Shown here: piece after piece, positions 7,733-15,611 of the stretch
Numbering within the stretch: position 1 is the first letter of the stretch
Layout of the letters: each line of letters starts with the position of its first letter
Assembly: GCA_023228945.1 (NCBI GenBank)
Contig: JALOAI010000001.1
Coordinates: forward strand, 248,001-312,000
Direction: 5' to 3'
DNA from: Pigmentiphaga sp.
GTDB taxonomy: Bacteria > Pseudomonadota > Gammaproteobacteria > Burkholderiales > Burkholderiaceae_B
DNA: 64,000 bases
The notes under the pieces: model-generated
Database searches by the model: none
The model's input: only the letters and a program-made list of their open reading frames with translations
Told to the model about the DNA's origin: nothing
Translations under genes and position numbers: made by a program

Positions 7733-9166
7733 TCAAAGGGCAATGCGGCGGAAATCCGCCAGTAGACTGGCGAGATGCGCGTTGAAGCGCGCCGCCAGGG
7801 CGCCATCGATCACGCGATGGTCGTACGACAATGACAGGGGCAGCGTCAGGCGCGGGATGAAAGCGTCGCCATTCCAGACCGGCTTCTGGTAAGAGCGCGA
7901 AACCCCCAGGATGGCCACCTCGGGCGCGTTGATGATGGGCGTGAAATGCGTGCCGCCGATTCCGCCCAGCGACGAAATGGAGAAGCAGCCACCCTGCATC
8001 TCGCCCGGCGAAAGCTTGCCGTCACGGGCTTTCTTGGCCAAGGCGGCGGTTTCCTGAGCGAGTTCGAGCACGCCCTTGCGGTCGGCGTCGCGGATGACCG
8101 GCACCACCAGGCCATTGGGCGTATCGGCCGCGAAGCCGATGTGGAAGTACTGCTTGAAAACCAGGGTTTCGCCATCGAGCGAGGCGTTGAACTGCGGGTA
8201 TTTTTTGAGGCTGGCCACCACCGCCTTGATCAGGAAGGCCAGCATGGTGACCTTGATGCCGGCTTTTTCGTTCTCGCGGTTGAGCTCCTGGCGCAAGGCC
8301 TCGAGCTCGGTGATATCGGCCTCGTCGTTGTTGGTGACGTGGGGAATCATCACCCAATTGCGATGGAGATTGGCGCCCGAGATTTTCTGGATGCGGGAGA
8401 GATCCTTGCGCTCGATCGGCCCGTATTTTTCGAAGTCGACCTTGGGCCAGGGCAGCAGGCCCAGACCCGCGCCGCCGGCGCCGGCGCCCTGGGCGGCCGG
8501 CGCCGCCGCGCCGCTCGCCGCCTGGTTCAGGGCCTTGACGAAAGCGCGCACATCATCGTGCGTGATGCGCTGCTTGGCCCCGCTGCCGCGAACCTTGTAG
8601 AGATCCACCCCAAGTTCGCGGGCGAACTTGCGCACCGACGGCGAAGCATGGGGCTTGGGTGCCGAACCATCGCTGTCGACGGGAGGCACGGGCGCCGTGC
8701 GCGCCGCCTGGCCCGCCGGCGCGGTGGACTCGGCGGCGGGGGGCGGCTCGGCCTGTCGTCGAGCTCCGGAATCGGCAGCCGCCTCTTCCTGGGCGTCATC
8801 GCCCCCGGCGTTGGCCTGGCTGGTATCGGCCTTCGCTTCCGGGCTGGCTTCGGCGTTGTTGTCGCCGGCGGCGTCTTGCGCCGGCTCGGCCTTGGCCTGG
8901 GCCTCGCCGCCCTTGGCGGCCTCGGCCGCGGGCTCGATCTCGAGGATGACGCTGCCTTCGGCCACTTTATCGCCCACCTTGATCTTGAGCGATTTGACCA
9001 CGCCGCCCTGCTCGGCCGGGATCTCCATCGACGCCTTGTCGGACTCCACGGTGATCAGGCTCTGTTCGGTTTCGATGGTGTCGCCTTCGGATACCAGAAC
9101 CTCGATGACTTCGACCTGGTCGAAGTCGCCGATATCGGGGACCTTGAGTTCTACGAGTTGAGTCAT
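7733..9166 (-). CDS. aceF: Dihydrolipoamide acetyltransferase AceF (PDH E2)
   Basis: 477 residues. One lipoyl domain (1-80, ESDKASMEIPAEQGG), a long Ala/Glu/Pro-rich linker, a peripheral subunit-binding domain (SVRKFARELGVDLYKVRGSG, about residue 176 onward), a second flexible linker, then the acetyltransferase core beginning near HRNWVMIPHVTNNDEADITE and ending with the catalytic SYDHRVIDGALAARF. It passes acetyl groups from E1 to CoA. E. coli AceF has three lipoyl domains; one copy here plus one on E3 is a common betaproteobacterial arrangement. The ATG follows GGAAGGAA. It sits 14 bases downstream of aceE. Confidence 0.96.
   Translation of the reverse strand: MTQLVELKVPDIGDFDQVEVIEVLVSEGDTIETEQSLITVESDKASMEIPAEQGGVVKSLKIKVGDKVAEGSVILEIEPAAEAAKGGEAQAKAEPAQDAAGDNNAEASPEAKADTSQANAGGDDAQEEAAADSGARRQAEPPPAAESTAPAGQAARTAPVPPVDSDGSAPKPHASPSVRKFARELGVDLYKVRGSGAKQRITHDDVRAFVKALNQAASGAAAPAAQGAGAGGAGLGLLPWPKVDFEKYGPIERKDLSRIQKISGANLHRNWVMIPHVTNNDEADITELEALRQELNRENEKAGIKVTMLAFLIKAVVASLKKYPQFNASLDGETLVFKQYFHIGFAADTPNGLVVPVIRDADRKGVLELAQETAALAKKARDGKLSPGEMQGGCFSISSLGGIGGTHFTPIINAPEVAILGVSRSYQKPVWNGDAFIPRLTLPLSLSYDHRVIDGALAARFNAHLASLLADFRRIAL
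8926..9153 (-). repeat. 228-bp lipoyl-domain duplication, copy in aceF
   Basis: Partner of 7479-7706, same orientation, no mismatch seen. The boundary towards the start codon is where aceF continues TACGAGTTG and lpdA continues TATCGTTTG on the plus-strand reading, so only the extreme N-termini differ. Confidence 0.95.
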
Positions 9167-9180
9167 TCCGGTTCCTTCCG

Positions 9181-11883
9181 TCAGGCGTATTGCGGATTGG
9201 CTTTATCAGGGTTGATGCCGTATTTGCGGATGGCTTCCGGCAGCACCTTGGCGGGCAGCTTGCCTTCGTCGACCAGCGCGCGCAAGGCCGAGAGCACGAC
9301 GAAATGGCGATCCACCTCGAAGTGCTCGCGCAGCTTGGCCCGGAAGTCGGAGCGGCCGAAGCCATCGGTGCCCAGTACGCGATACTCGCGGCCTTTCGGG
9401 ATGAACGCGCGGATCTGATCGGCCACCGCCTTCATGTAGTCGGTGGAGGCGATCACCGGGCCTTCGCTGGTGGCGAGTTGCTGGGTCACGAACGGCACTT
9501 GCGCTTCGGCCTCGGGATGCAGCAGGTTGTGCCGCTCGCAATCCAGGCCATTGCGGCGCAGTTCGGTGAAGCTGGTCACGCTCCAGACATCGCCGGCCAC
9601 GTTCCAGTCGTCGGCCAGCAGGCGCTGGGCCGCCAGGACTTCGCGCAGAATGGTGCCCGAGCCCAGCAGTTGCACGCGCGGCGCATCGGCCTTGCCTTCG
9701 TCGGCGGCCTGCAAGCGGTAGATCCCGCGGATGATCGCGTCTTCGTCGCCCTGGCGCAGGCCCGGCTGGGCGTAGTTCTCGTTCATCACGGTGATGTAAT
9801 AGAACACGTTCTCCTGCCGTTCGACCATGCGCTTGAGGCCTTGGTGAACGATCACGGCCACTTCGTGGGCGAAGGCGGGATCGTACGAGACGCAGTTGGG
9901 GATGGTGGACGACAGCAGGTGACTGTGGCCGTCTTCGTGCTGCAGGCCTTCGCCGTTGAGCGTGGTGCGCCCCGCCGTACCGCCCAGCAGGAAGCCGCGG
10001 GCCTGCATATCGCCCGCGGCCCAGGCCAGGTCGCCCACCCGCTGGAAGCCGAACATCGAGTAATAGATGAAGAACGGCAGCATGATGCGGTTATTGGATG
10101 AATACGACGTGGCCGCCGCGATCCACGAACTGAAAGCGCCCGCCTCGTTGATGCCTTCCTGCAGGATCTGGCCGTCTTTGGCCTCTTTGTAGTACATGAC
10201 CTGGTCTTTATCGACCGGGATGTACTTCTGGCCTTCGGGAGCGTAGATGCCGATTTGGCGGAACATGCCCTCCATGCCGAAGGTGCGGGATTCGTCGGCA
10301 ACGATCGGCACCACGCGCGGCCCCAGGGTTTTGTCGCGCAGCAACTGGGTGAGGATGCGCACGAACGCCTGCGTGGTGGATACCTCGCGGCCTTCGGCGG
10401 TGGGGTCGAGAATCGACTGGAACACCGAAAGCTCGGGCACCGGCAGGGATTCGTCGGCCTTCACGCGGCGACGCGGCAAGTAGCCTCCCAAAGCCCGTCG
10501 GCGCTCGTGCAGGTACTGCATCTCGGGCGAGTCTTCGGGCGGCGTGTAGTACGGGAGTGCCTCGAGCTGCTCGTCGGTGACGGGAATATTGAAGCGATCG
10601 CGGAACTCGCGGAGGGAGTCCGCATCGAGCTTCTTTTGCTGGTGAGTGGGGTTCTTGGCCTCGCCGACCCGGCCCATGCCATAACCCTTGATGGTTTTGG
10701 CCAGGATCACCGAAGGCTCGCCGGTGTGGTTGACCGCCGAATGGAAGGCGGCATACACCTTGTGCGGATCATGGCCGCCGCGATTGAGGCGCCAGACATC
10801 TTCGTCGCTCAGGCGGCTCACCATCTCGAGCAGCTTGGGGTGCTTGCCGAAGAATTTTTCGCGCACGTAGGCGCCGTCGTTGGCTTTGTACGCCTGGTAC
10901 TCGCCATCGACGGTTTCTTCCATGATCCGGCGCAGGATGCCTTCTTTGTCGCGGGCGAACAGCGGATCCCAATAACCGCCCCAGATCAGCTTGATCACGT
11001 TCCAGCCGCTACCGCGGAACTCGCCTTCGAGCTCCTGGATGATCTTGCCATTGCCGCGCACCGGGCCATCGAGGCGCTGCAGGTTGCAGTTGATGACGAA
11101 GATCAGATTGTCGAGCTTCTCGCGGGCCGCCAGGCTGATCGCGCCCAGGGACTCCGGCTCGTCCATCTCGCCGTCGCCGCAGAATACCCAGACCTTGCGC
11201 TGGCTGGTGTCGGCAATGCCGCGCGCATGCAGGTATTTGAGGAATCGCGCCTGGTAGATGGCCATGATCGGCCCCAGGCCCATCGACACCGTGGGGAATT
11301 GCCAGAAATCGGGCATCAGCTTGGGATGCGGATAGGATGGCAATCCCTTGCCGTCGACTTCCTGGCGGAAGTGATCGAGCTGTTCGGCGGTGAGCCGGCC
11401 TTCGAGGAAGGCGCGGCCGTAGATGCCGGGCGACGAATGGCCCTGGAAGTACACGAGATCGCCACCGTGGTTTTCGTTCTCGGCATGCCAGAAGTGATTT
11501 TGGCCGGTGCCGATCATGGTGGCGAGCGACGCGAACGATGCGATGTGGCCGCCGAGGTCGCCGCCATCGGGCGGCGACTGGCGGTTGGCCTTGACGACCA
11601 TCGCCATCGCGTTCCAGCGGACATACGAACGAATGCGTTCTTCGAGATCGTGCCGCCCCGGCGAGGGTTCTTCGAGGTGCGGCGGAATGGTGTTGACGTA
11701 TGCGGTTTGCGCCCGGAACGGCAGGTTGGCGCCGGAGCGACGAGCGAGATCGATCAGGCGCTCGAGCAGATAGTGGGCGCGCTGAGGACCTTCGCGATCC
11801 AGGACGGCTTCGAGGGCATCGAGCCACTCCCGGGTTTCCTGGGAATCGTCGTCGGGAGCCAAAAAGGCGGGTTGAGCAGACAT
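9181..11883 (-). CDS. aceE: Pyruvate dehydrogenase E1 component, homodimeric type
   Basis: 900 residues, the size of the homodimeric thiamine-diphosphate E1. It decarboxylates pyruvate and acetylates the E2 lipoyl group. Visible landmarks are the N-terminal E2-binding helix region (ETREWLDALEAVLDREGPQR), ASFASLATMIGTGQNHFWHAE-type substrate region, the ThDP/Mg motif VFCGDGEMDEPESLG with INCNLQRLDGPV, and a complete transketolase C-terminal domain. The ATG at 11883 follows GGAGACAGG. First gene of a three-gene operon and divergent from the sensor kinase gene, with a promoter and a palindromic operator-like site in the gap. Confidence 0.97.
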   Translation of the reverse strand: MSAQPAFLAPDDDSQETREWLDALEAVLDREGPQRAHYLLERLIDLARRSGANLPFRAQTAYVNTIPPHLEEPSPGRHDLEERIRSYVRWNAMAMVVKANRQSPPDGGDLGGHIASFASLATMIGTGQNHFWHAENENHGGDLVYFQGHSSPGIYGRAFLEGRLTAEQLDHFRQEVDGKGLPSYPHPKLMPDFWQFPTVSMGLGPIMAIYQARFLKYLHARGIADTSQRKVWVFCGDGEMDEPESLGAISLAAREKLDNLIFVINCNLQRLDGPVRGNGKIIQELEGEFRGSGWNVIKLIWGGYWDPLFARDKEGILRRIMEETVDGEYQAYKANDGAYVREKFFGKHPKLLEMVSRLSDEDVWRLNRGGHDPHKVYAAFHSAVNHTGEPSVILAKTIKGYGMGRVGEAKNPTHQQKKLDADSLREFRDRFNIPVTDEQLEALPYYTPPEDSPEMQYLHERRRALGGYLPRRRVKADESLPVPELSVFQSILDPTAEGREVSTTQAFVRILTQLLRDKTLGPRVVPIVADESRTFGMEGMFRQIGIYAPEGQKYIPVDKDQVMYYKEAKDGQILQEGINEAGAFSSWIAAATSYSSNNRIMLPFFIYYSMFGFQRVGDLAWAAGDMQARGFLLGGTAGRTTLNGEGLQHEDGHSHLLSSTIPNCVSYDPAFAHEVAVIVHQGLKRMVERQENVFYYITVMNENYAQPGLRQGDEDAIIRGIYRLQAADEGKADAPRVQLLGSGTILREVLAAQRLLADDWNVAGDVWSVTSFTELRRNGLDCERHNLLHPEAEAQVPFVTQQLATSEGPVIASTDYMKAVADQIRAFIPKGREYRVLGTDGFGRSDFRAKLREHFEVDRHFVVLSALRALVDEGKLPAKVLPEAIRKYGINPDKANPQYA

Positions 11884-11915
11884 GAACCTGTCTCCGGTCG
11901 TTGAATCGGTTACTG

Positions 11916-11945
11916 ATTCTAGTGGTTGCTCCCCCTGGAAGGCAA
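11916..11945 (-). promoter_or_regulatory. Candidate sigma-70 promoter of aceE
   Basis: Read on the minus strand, a TTGCCT -35 (11945-11940) and a TAGAAT -10 (11921-11916) are separated by 18 bases, giving a leader of about 25 bases that holds the GGAGA ribosome site. Spacing and position fit a housekeeping promoter. Confidence 0.5.
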
Positions 11946-11970
11946 ACAGTTTTTCATATTGCGATGCATC

Positions 11971-11987
11971 ATTTCATATTATGAAAT
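11971..11987. promoter_or_regulatory. Palindromic operator ATTTCATATTATGAAAT
   Basis: Perfect 8-bp arms around one central T. A further half-site TTTCATATT lies 20 bases upstream (11952-11960). The palindrome lies about 60 bases upstream of the presumed aceE start site and abuts TATAAT (11987-11992) on the plus strand, the probable -10 for the kinase gene. One protein bound here could repress the kinase gene and influence aceE. The binding protein is unknown. Confidence 0.6.
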
Positions 11988-12020
11988 ATAATGACGAAGC
12001 AAAGCATTACACTTCGCACC

Positions 12021-13811
12021 ATGGCTCGCCAACACCCTTCCGGACCTCTGCCCGCGGACGCCGAACCCCCGCGGCTGCGGCGCTATTTGCAATGGCTGGC
12101 GCCTCTGATCGCCATTGTGGCCCTGGTGGGCGTGGTGGGTGCTGTGGTGGTCTGGCTTGAACGCCTGGAAGACCCCTACGGCACCCTTACCCAGGATTCC
12201 CATCGCACCCTGATCTGGGTGGTGCTGTCGCTCGCGCTGGTGATCGTCTGGAGTCTCATCGCACTCTACCGGCATATGCGGTTTCGCCAGAAGGCCGAGA
12301 AAGCCCTGATTGCCGAAACCGCTTTCCGGCGCGCGATGGAAAACTCCATGCTCACCGGCATGCGGGTGCTGGATATGGATGGCCGCATTACCTACGTCAA
12401 TCCGGCCTTCTGCCGCCTGATCGGCTGGAACGAGTCCGACCTCATCGGCCGCACCCAGCCCTTCCCCTATTGGGTGCCCGGCCAGCACGCCGCCCACCAG
12501 CGCATGATGGCCATGCTGCTGGCCGGCAATGCGCCCACCAGCGGCCTAGAAATGCAGGCACAGCGCCGCGATGGCTCCCGCCTTACCACCCGGATGTATG
12601 TTTCGCCGCTCGTCGATCACAATGGCGTGCAGACCGGCTGGATGACGTCGATCACCGACATTACCGAATCCAAGCGCATCCGCGAGACCCTCGCCGCCGC
12701 GCATGAGCGCTTCATGACCGTACTCGAAGGCCTGGACGACGCGATCTCGGTCACCGCCGACGGCGCCCAGGGGCCCGAACTGCTGTTCGCCAACAAAACC
12801 TACCGGCGCATCTTCGGCCATCAGGCCGCGGGCCACGCCGAGCTCCTGGGCGGCCGGCGCGGCCGCTACACCGACGAGGCCGTGGAGGTGTACTCACCGT
12901 CTACGCGGCGCTGGTTCGAGGTCAATCACCGTACGCTGGCCTGGACCGATGGCCGGCGCGTGCGCCTGCAAGTGGCGCGCGATATTACCGAGCGGCGCGC
13001 CCAGGAAGACGCCTCGCTGGTGCAGCAAGAAAAAATCCAGATCACCAGCCGCCTGATCGCCATGGGCGAAATGGCCTCGTCGCTGGCCCACGAGCTCAAC
13101 CAGCCGCTCACCGCCATCGCCAACTACAGCATGGGCGCGGTGGCCATGGTCAAGTCGGGCCGCGCCGAACCCGACCGACTGCTGCCCGCCCTCGAAAAAG
13201 CCGCCGCCCAGGCCGAGCGCGCGGGCCTCATCATCCGCCGCATCCGCGAGTTCGTAAAGCGCAGCGAGCCCCGCCGCCAGCGGGTGGACATCGCCGCGGT
13301 AATCGACAATGCCGTGGGTTTTGCCGAGATCGACGCCCAGAAGCGCCGAATCGAGATTTTCAAGCAATTGCCGCCCGAGCTGCCCGACGTGCTGGCCGAT
13401 CCCATCCTGGTCGAACAGGTGTTGCTCAATCTCATCAAGAACGGCATGGACGCCATGACCGACGCTACGGTACGCGAGGTCGAAGTCTCGGTGGCCGTGC
13501 GCGGCGACCAGCTCGAGGTGGCGGTGGCCGACCACGGCTATGGCCTGGGCGAACTCGATCCCGCCCGGCTCTTCGAACCTTTCTTCAGCACCAAGGCAGA
13601 GGGCATGGGCATGGGGCTCAATATTTGCCGTACCATCATCGAGTCGCACCATGGCCGGCTCTGGGCCGGTCCGAACGAAGCCGGCGGCACCGTGTTCCGT
13701 TTTACCCTGCCCATCGCACCGCGCGAGGTCATTTGCACCGACCCCGACACCGACCACGAAGCCGGCAACGTTCCGGCGCTGGCCTTCAACCAAAAGGAGC
13801 ATCAGGCATGA
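12021..13811 (+). CDS. PAS-domain sensor histidine kinase (FixL-like)
   Basis: About 596 residues. Two transmembrane helices (roughly residues 25-47 and 65-85) frame a short periplasmic loop. Two PAS-type regions follow (RRAMENSMLTGMRVLDMDGR onward, then MTVLEGLDDAISVTADG onward), then the dimerisation helix with phospho-acceptor His in SSLAHELNQPLTAIANY and an HATPase domain (NLIKNGMDAM, GYGLG, GMGMGLNICRTIIESHHGR). An ATG at 11991 exists, but it overlaps a -10-like TATAAT, so the next in-frame ATG at 12021 was chosen; neither has a clear ribosome site. Its stop overlaps the response regulator start. Location beside aceE suggests a role in carbon or redox control, which is inference. Confidence 0.88.
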   Translation: MARQHPSGPLPADAEPPRLRRYLQWLAPLIAIVALVGVVGAVVVWLERLEDPYGTLTQDSHRTLIWVVLSLALVIVWSLIALYRHMRFRQKAEKALIAETAFRRAMENSMLTGMRVLDMDGRITYVNPAFCRLIGWNESDLIGRTQPFPYWVPGQHAAHQRMMAMLLAGNAPTSGLEMQAQRRDGSRLTTRMYVSPLVDHNGVQTGWMTSITDITESKRIRETLAAAHERFMTVLEGLDDAISVTADGAQGPELLFANKTYRRIFGHQAAGHAELLGGRRGRYTDEAVEVYSPSTRRWFEVNHRTLAWTDGRRVRLQVARDITERRAQEDASLVQQEKIQITSRLIAMGEMASSLAHELNQPLTAIANYSMGAVAMVKSGRAEPDRLLPALEKAAAQAERAGLIIRRIREFVKRSEPRRQRVDIAAVIDNAVGFAEIDAQKRRIEIFKQLPPELPDVLADPILVEQVLLNLIKNGMDAMTDATVREVEVSVAVRGDQLEVAVADHGYGLGELDPARLFEPFFSTKAEGMGMGLNICRTIIESHHGRLWAGPNEAGGTVFRFTLPIAPREVICTDPDTDHEAGNVPALAFNQKEHQA

Positions 13812-14416
13812 AAACCCTCTCCCCGTCGAACACCGTGTTCATCGTGGACGACGACGAAGCGGTCCGTGACTCCTTGCGCTGGCTACTCGAAGCCAATGGC
13901 TACCGGGTCCGCGACTTCGCCAGTGCCGAGGCGTTTCTGGAAGCCTACGACCCCGAAGTGGTGGGCGTGCTCATCGTCGATGTACGCATGCCGGGCATGA
14001 GCGGCCTGGAACTCCAGGAGGTCCTGATCGCCCGCAAGATTCCGCTGCCCATCGTCTTCATTACTGGCCACGGCGACGTTCCCATGGCGGTCAGCACCAT
14101 CAAGAAGGGAGCCGTCGACTTTCTCGAGAAACCCTTCAACGAAGCCGACCTGCGAGTGATCGTCGCCAACATGTTCATCCGCGCCCAGGAGCAGGCCGAC
14201 CTCGCCGCCCAGAAACGCGAACGCGAAGCCATGCTTTCCCGCCTCACCTCGCGCGAGCAACAAGTCCTCGAACGCATCGTTGCCGGGCGGCTGAACAAGC
14301 AGATTGCCGACGATCTCGGCATCAGCATCAAAACCGTCGAGGCCCACCGGGCCAACATCATGGAAAAGCTCCAGGTCGCGACCGTGGCCGACTTGATGAA
14401 GGTCGCCCTGGGCTGA
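13808..14416 (+). CDS. FixJ/NarL-type response regulator
   Basis: 202 residues. The receiver domain (1-125) has the acidic pocket VDDDE, phospho-acceptor Asp58 in LIVDVRMPGMSG, and KPF with the conserved Lys. The output is a LuxR-type helix-turn-helix (LTSREQQVLERIVAGRLNKQ, SIKTVEAHRANIMEKL). The ATG overlaps the kinase stop (ATGA), and AAGGAG lies 8 bases upstream, so the two are translationally coupled and form a cognate pair. Targets are unknown; the neighbouring aceE operon is the obvious candidate. Confidence 0.93.
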   Translation: MKTLSPSNTVFIVDDDEAVRDSLRWLLEANGYRVRDFASAEAFLEAYDPEVVGVLIVDVRMPGMSGLELQEVLIARKIPLPIVFITGHGDVPMAVSTIKKGAVDFLEKPFNEADLRVIVANMFIRAQEQADLAAQKREREAMLSRLTSREQQVLERIVAGRLNKQIADDLGISIKTVEAHRANIMEKLQVATVADLMKVALG

Positions 14417-14546
14417 CGCCTCTTCCACGAAACACGCAAGGTCTTTGCCGGTGTCCGGAGCCCGCCATCACGCCCGGCTCCGGGCACGCCAGGGGTTGCA
14501 CCCTCTCCGATGTCTTTCTTTGTTTTGTCCTGACCCATAGCCGCCT

Positions 14547-15407
14547 ATGTCTGCCACCCTCATCAACGGGACCGAAATGGCCCGATCCCTGCGCGCCGAT
14601 GTGGCGCGCGCCGCCGCCGAGCTTCGGCAACGCCATGGCGTCACGCCGGGCCTGGCGGTGCTGCTGGTGGGCGACGACCCGGCGTCCCAAGTCTATGTCC
14701 GCAACAAAGTGAAGGCCTGTGAAGAAGCCGGCCTGCATTCCGTGCTCGAGCGCCTTCCGGCCGACACCACGCAAGACGCCCTGCTGGCACGCATCGACGC
14801 CCTCAATCGCGATCCCGCGATCCACGGCATCCTGGTGCAATTGCCGCTGCCGCCGCACTTGTCGTCGCACCTGGTCATCGAAGCCATCGCACCCGAGAAA
14901 GACGTCGACGGCTTCCATATTTCCAACGCCGGACTGCTGATGACCGGCCAGCCCCAGGTCGTGCCCTGCACGCCCTACGGCATCATGAAGATGTTGCAGG
15001 CCCTGGATGTACCCCTGCGCGGCGCCGAAGCCGTAGTGGTTGGCGCCAGCAACATCGTGGGCAAGCCCATGGCGATGCTGCTGCTGCAGGCCGGCGCCAC
15101 CGTTACCCTGTGCAACTCGAAAACCCGCGACCTCGGTGCCCAATGCCGGCGCGCCGACGTGCTGGTCGTGGCCACCGGCAAGCCGGGGCTGGTCAGGGGC
15201 GACATGATCAAGCCGGGCGCCGTGGTGATCGACGTCGGCATCAATCGCGGCGCCGACGGCAAGCTGCATGGCGACGTCGATTTCGCGTCGGCCGTGGAAG
15301 TGGCAGGCGCCATCACCCCGGTTCCGGGCGGCGTCGGCCCCATGACCATCGCCATGCTGCTGGTCAACACGCTCGAAGCCGCCCAGCGCGGCCTCGCCCG
15401 GGCCTGA
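14547..15407 (+). CDS. folD: Methylenetetrahydrofolate dehydrogenase/cyclohydrolase FolD
   Basis: 286 residues, the usual length for the bifunctional enzyme that interconverts 5,10-methylene- and 10-formyl-tetrahydrofolate with NADP. Signature features: SQVYVRNKVKACEEAG with the catalytic Lys, HGILVQLPLPPH, the dinucleotide-binding VVVGASNIVGKPMAMLLL and the C-terminal TPVPGGVGPMTIAML. The NADP motif has Ala where many homologues have Arg (VGASN versus VGRSN). It lies in the same orientation downstream of the response regulator, with 130 bases between them. Confidence 0.96.
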   Translation: MSATLINGTEMARSLRADVARAAAELRQRHGVTPGLAVLLVGDDPASQVYVRNKVKACEEAGLHSVLERLPADTTQDALLARIDALNRDPAIHGILVQLPLPPHLSSHLVIEAIAPEKDVDGFHISNAGLLMTGQPQVVPCTPYGIMKMLQALDVPLRGAEAVVVGASNIVGKPMAMLLLQAGATVTLCNSKTRDLGAQCRRADVLVVATGKPGLVRGDMIKPGAVVIDVGINRGADGKLHGDVDFASAVEVAGAITPVPGGVGPMTIAMLLVNTLEAAQRGLARA

Positions 15408-15611
15408 GCACGCGCCGCCCGGCCCGCAGAACTTCCCGCAGCAGGCGGCCCTGGCCCCGGCTTCCAGCCCCAAAGAGCCGTGAGGCGCCGGCCTCGCGCG
15501 GGGCGAAGGCCCGGCTCGGCCCAGCCGGGACTCCCCGTCTTCCCCTTGCCTGGCGGCGGATCGTCTCCATCTGCCTGGCAAGGCTATTCCGATTTTCTCC
15601 GAGGTCGACCG

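Noticed and set aside
5782..7785. Long open frame (667 codons) on the plus strand opposite lpdA
   Set aside because: Antisense shadow of a fully recognisable E3 gene in GC-rich DNA; the translation is His/Arg/Gly-rich and matches no family.
10255..11904. 549-codon plus-strand frame opposite aceE
   Set aside because: Complement of highly conserved aceE codons; no domain or ribosome site.
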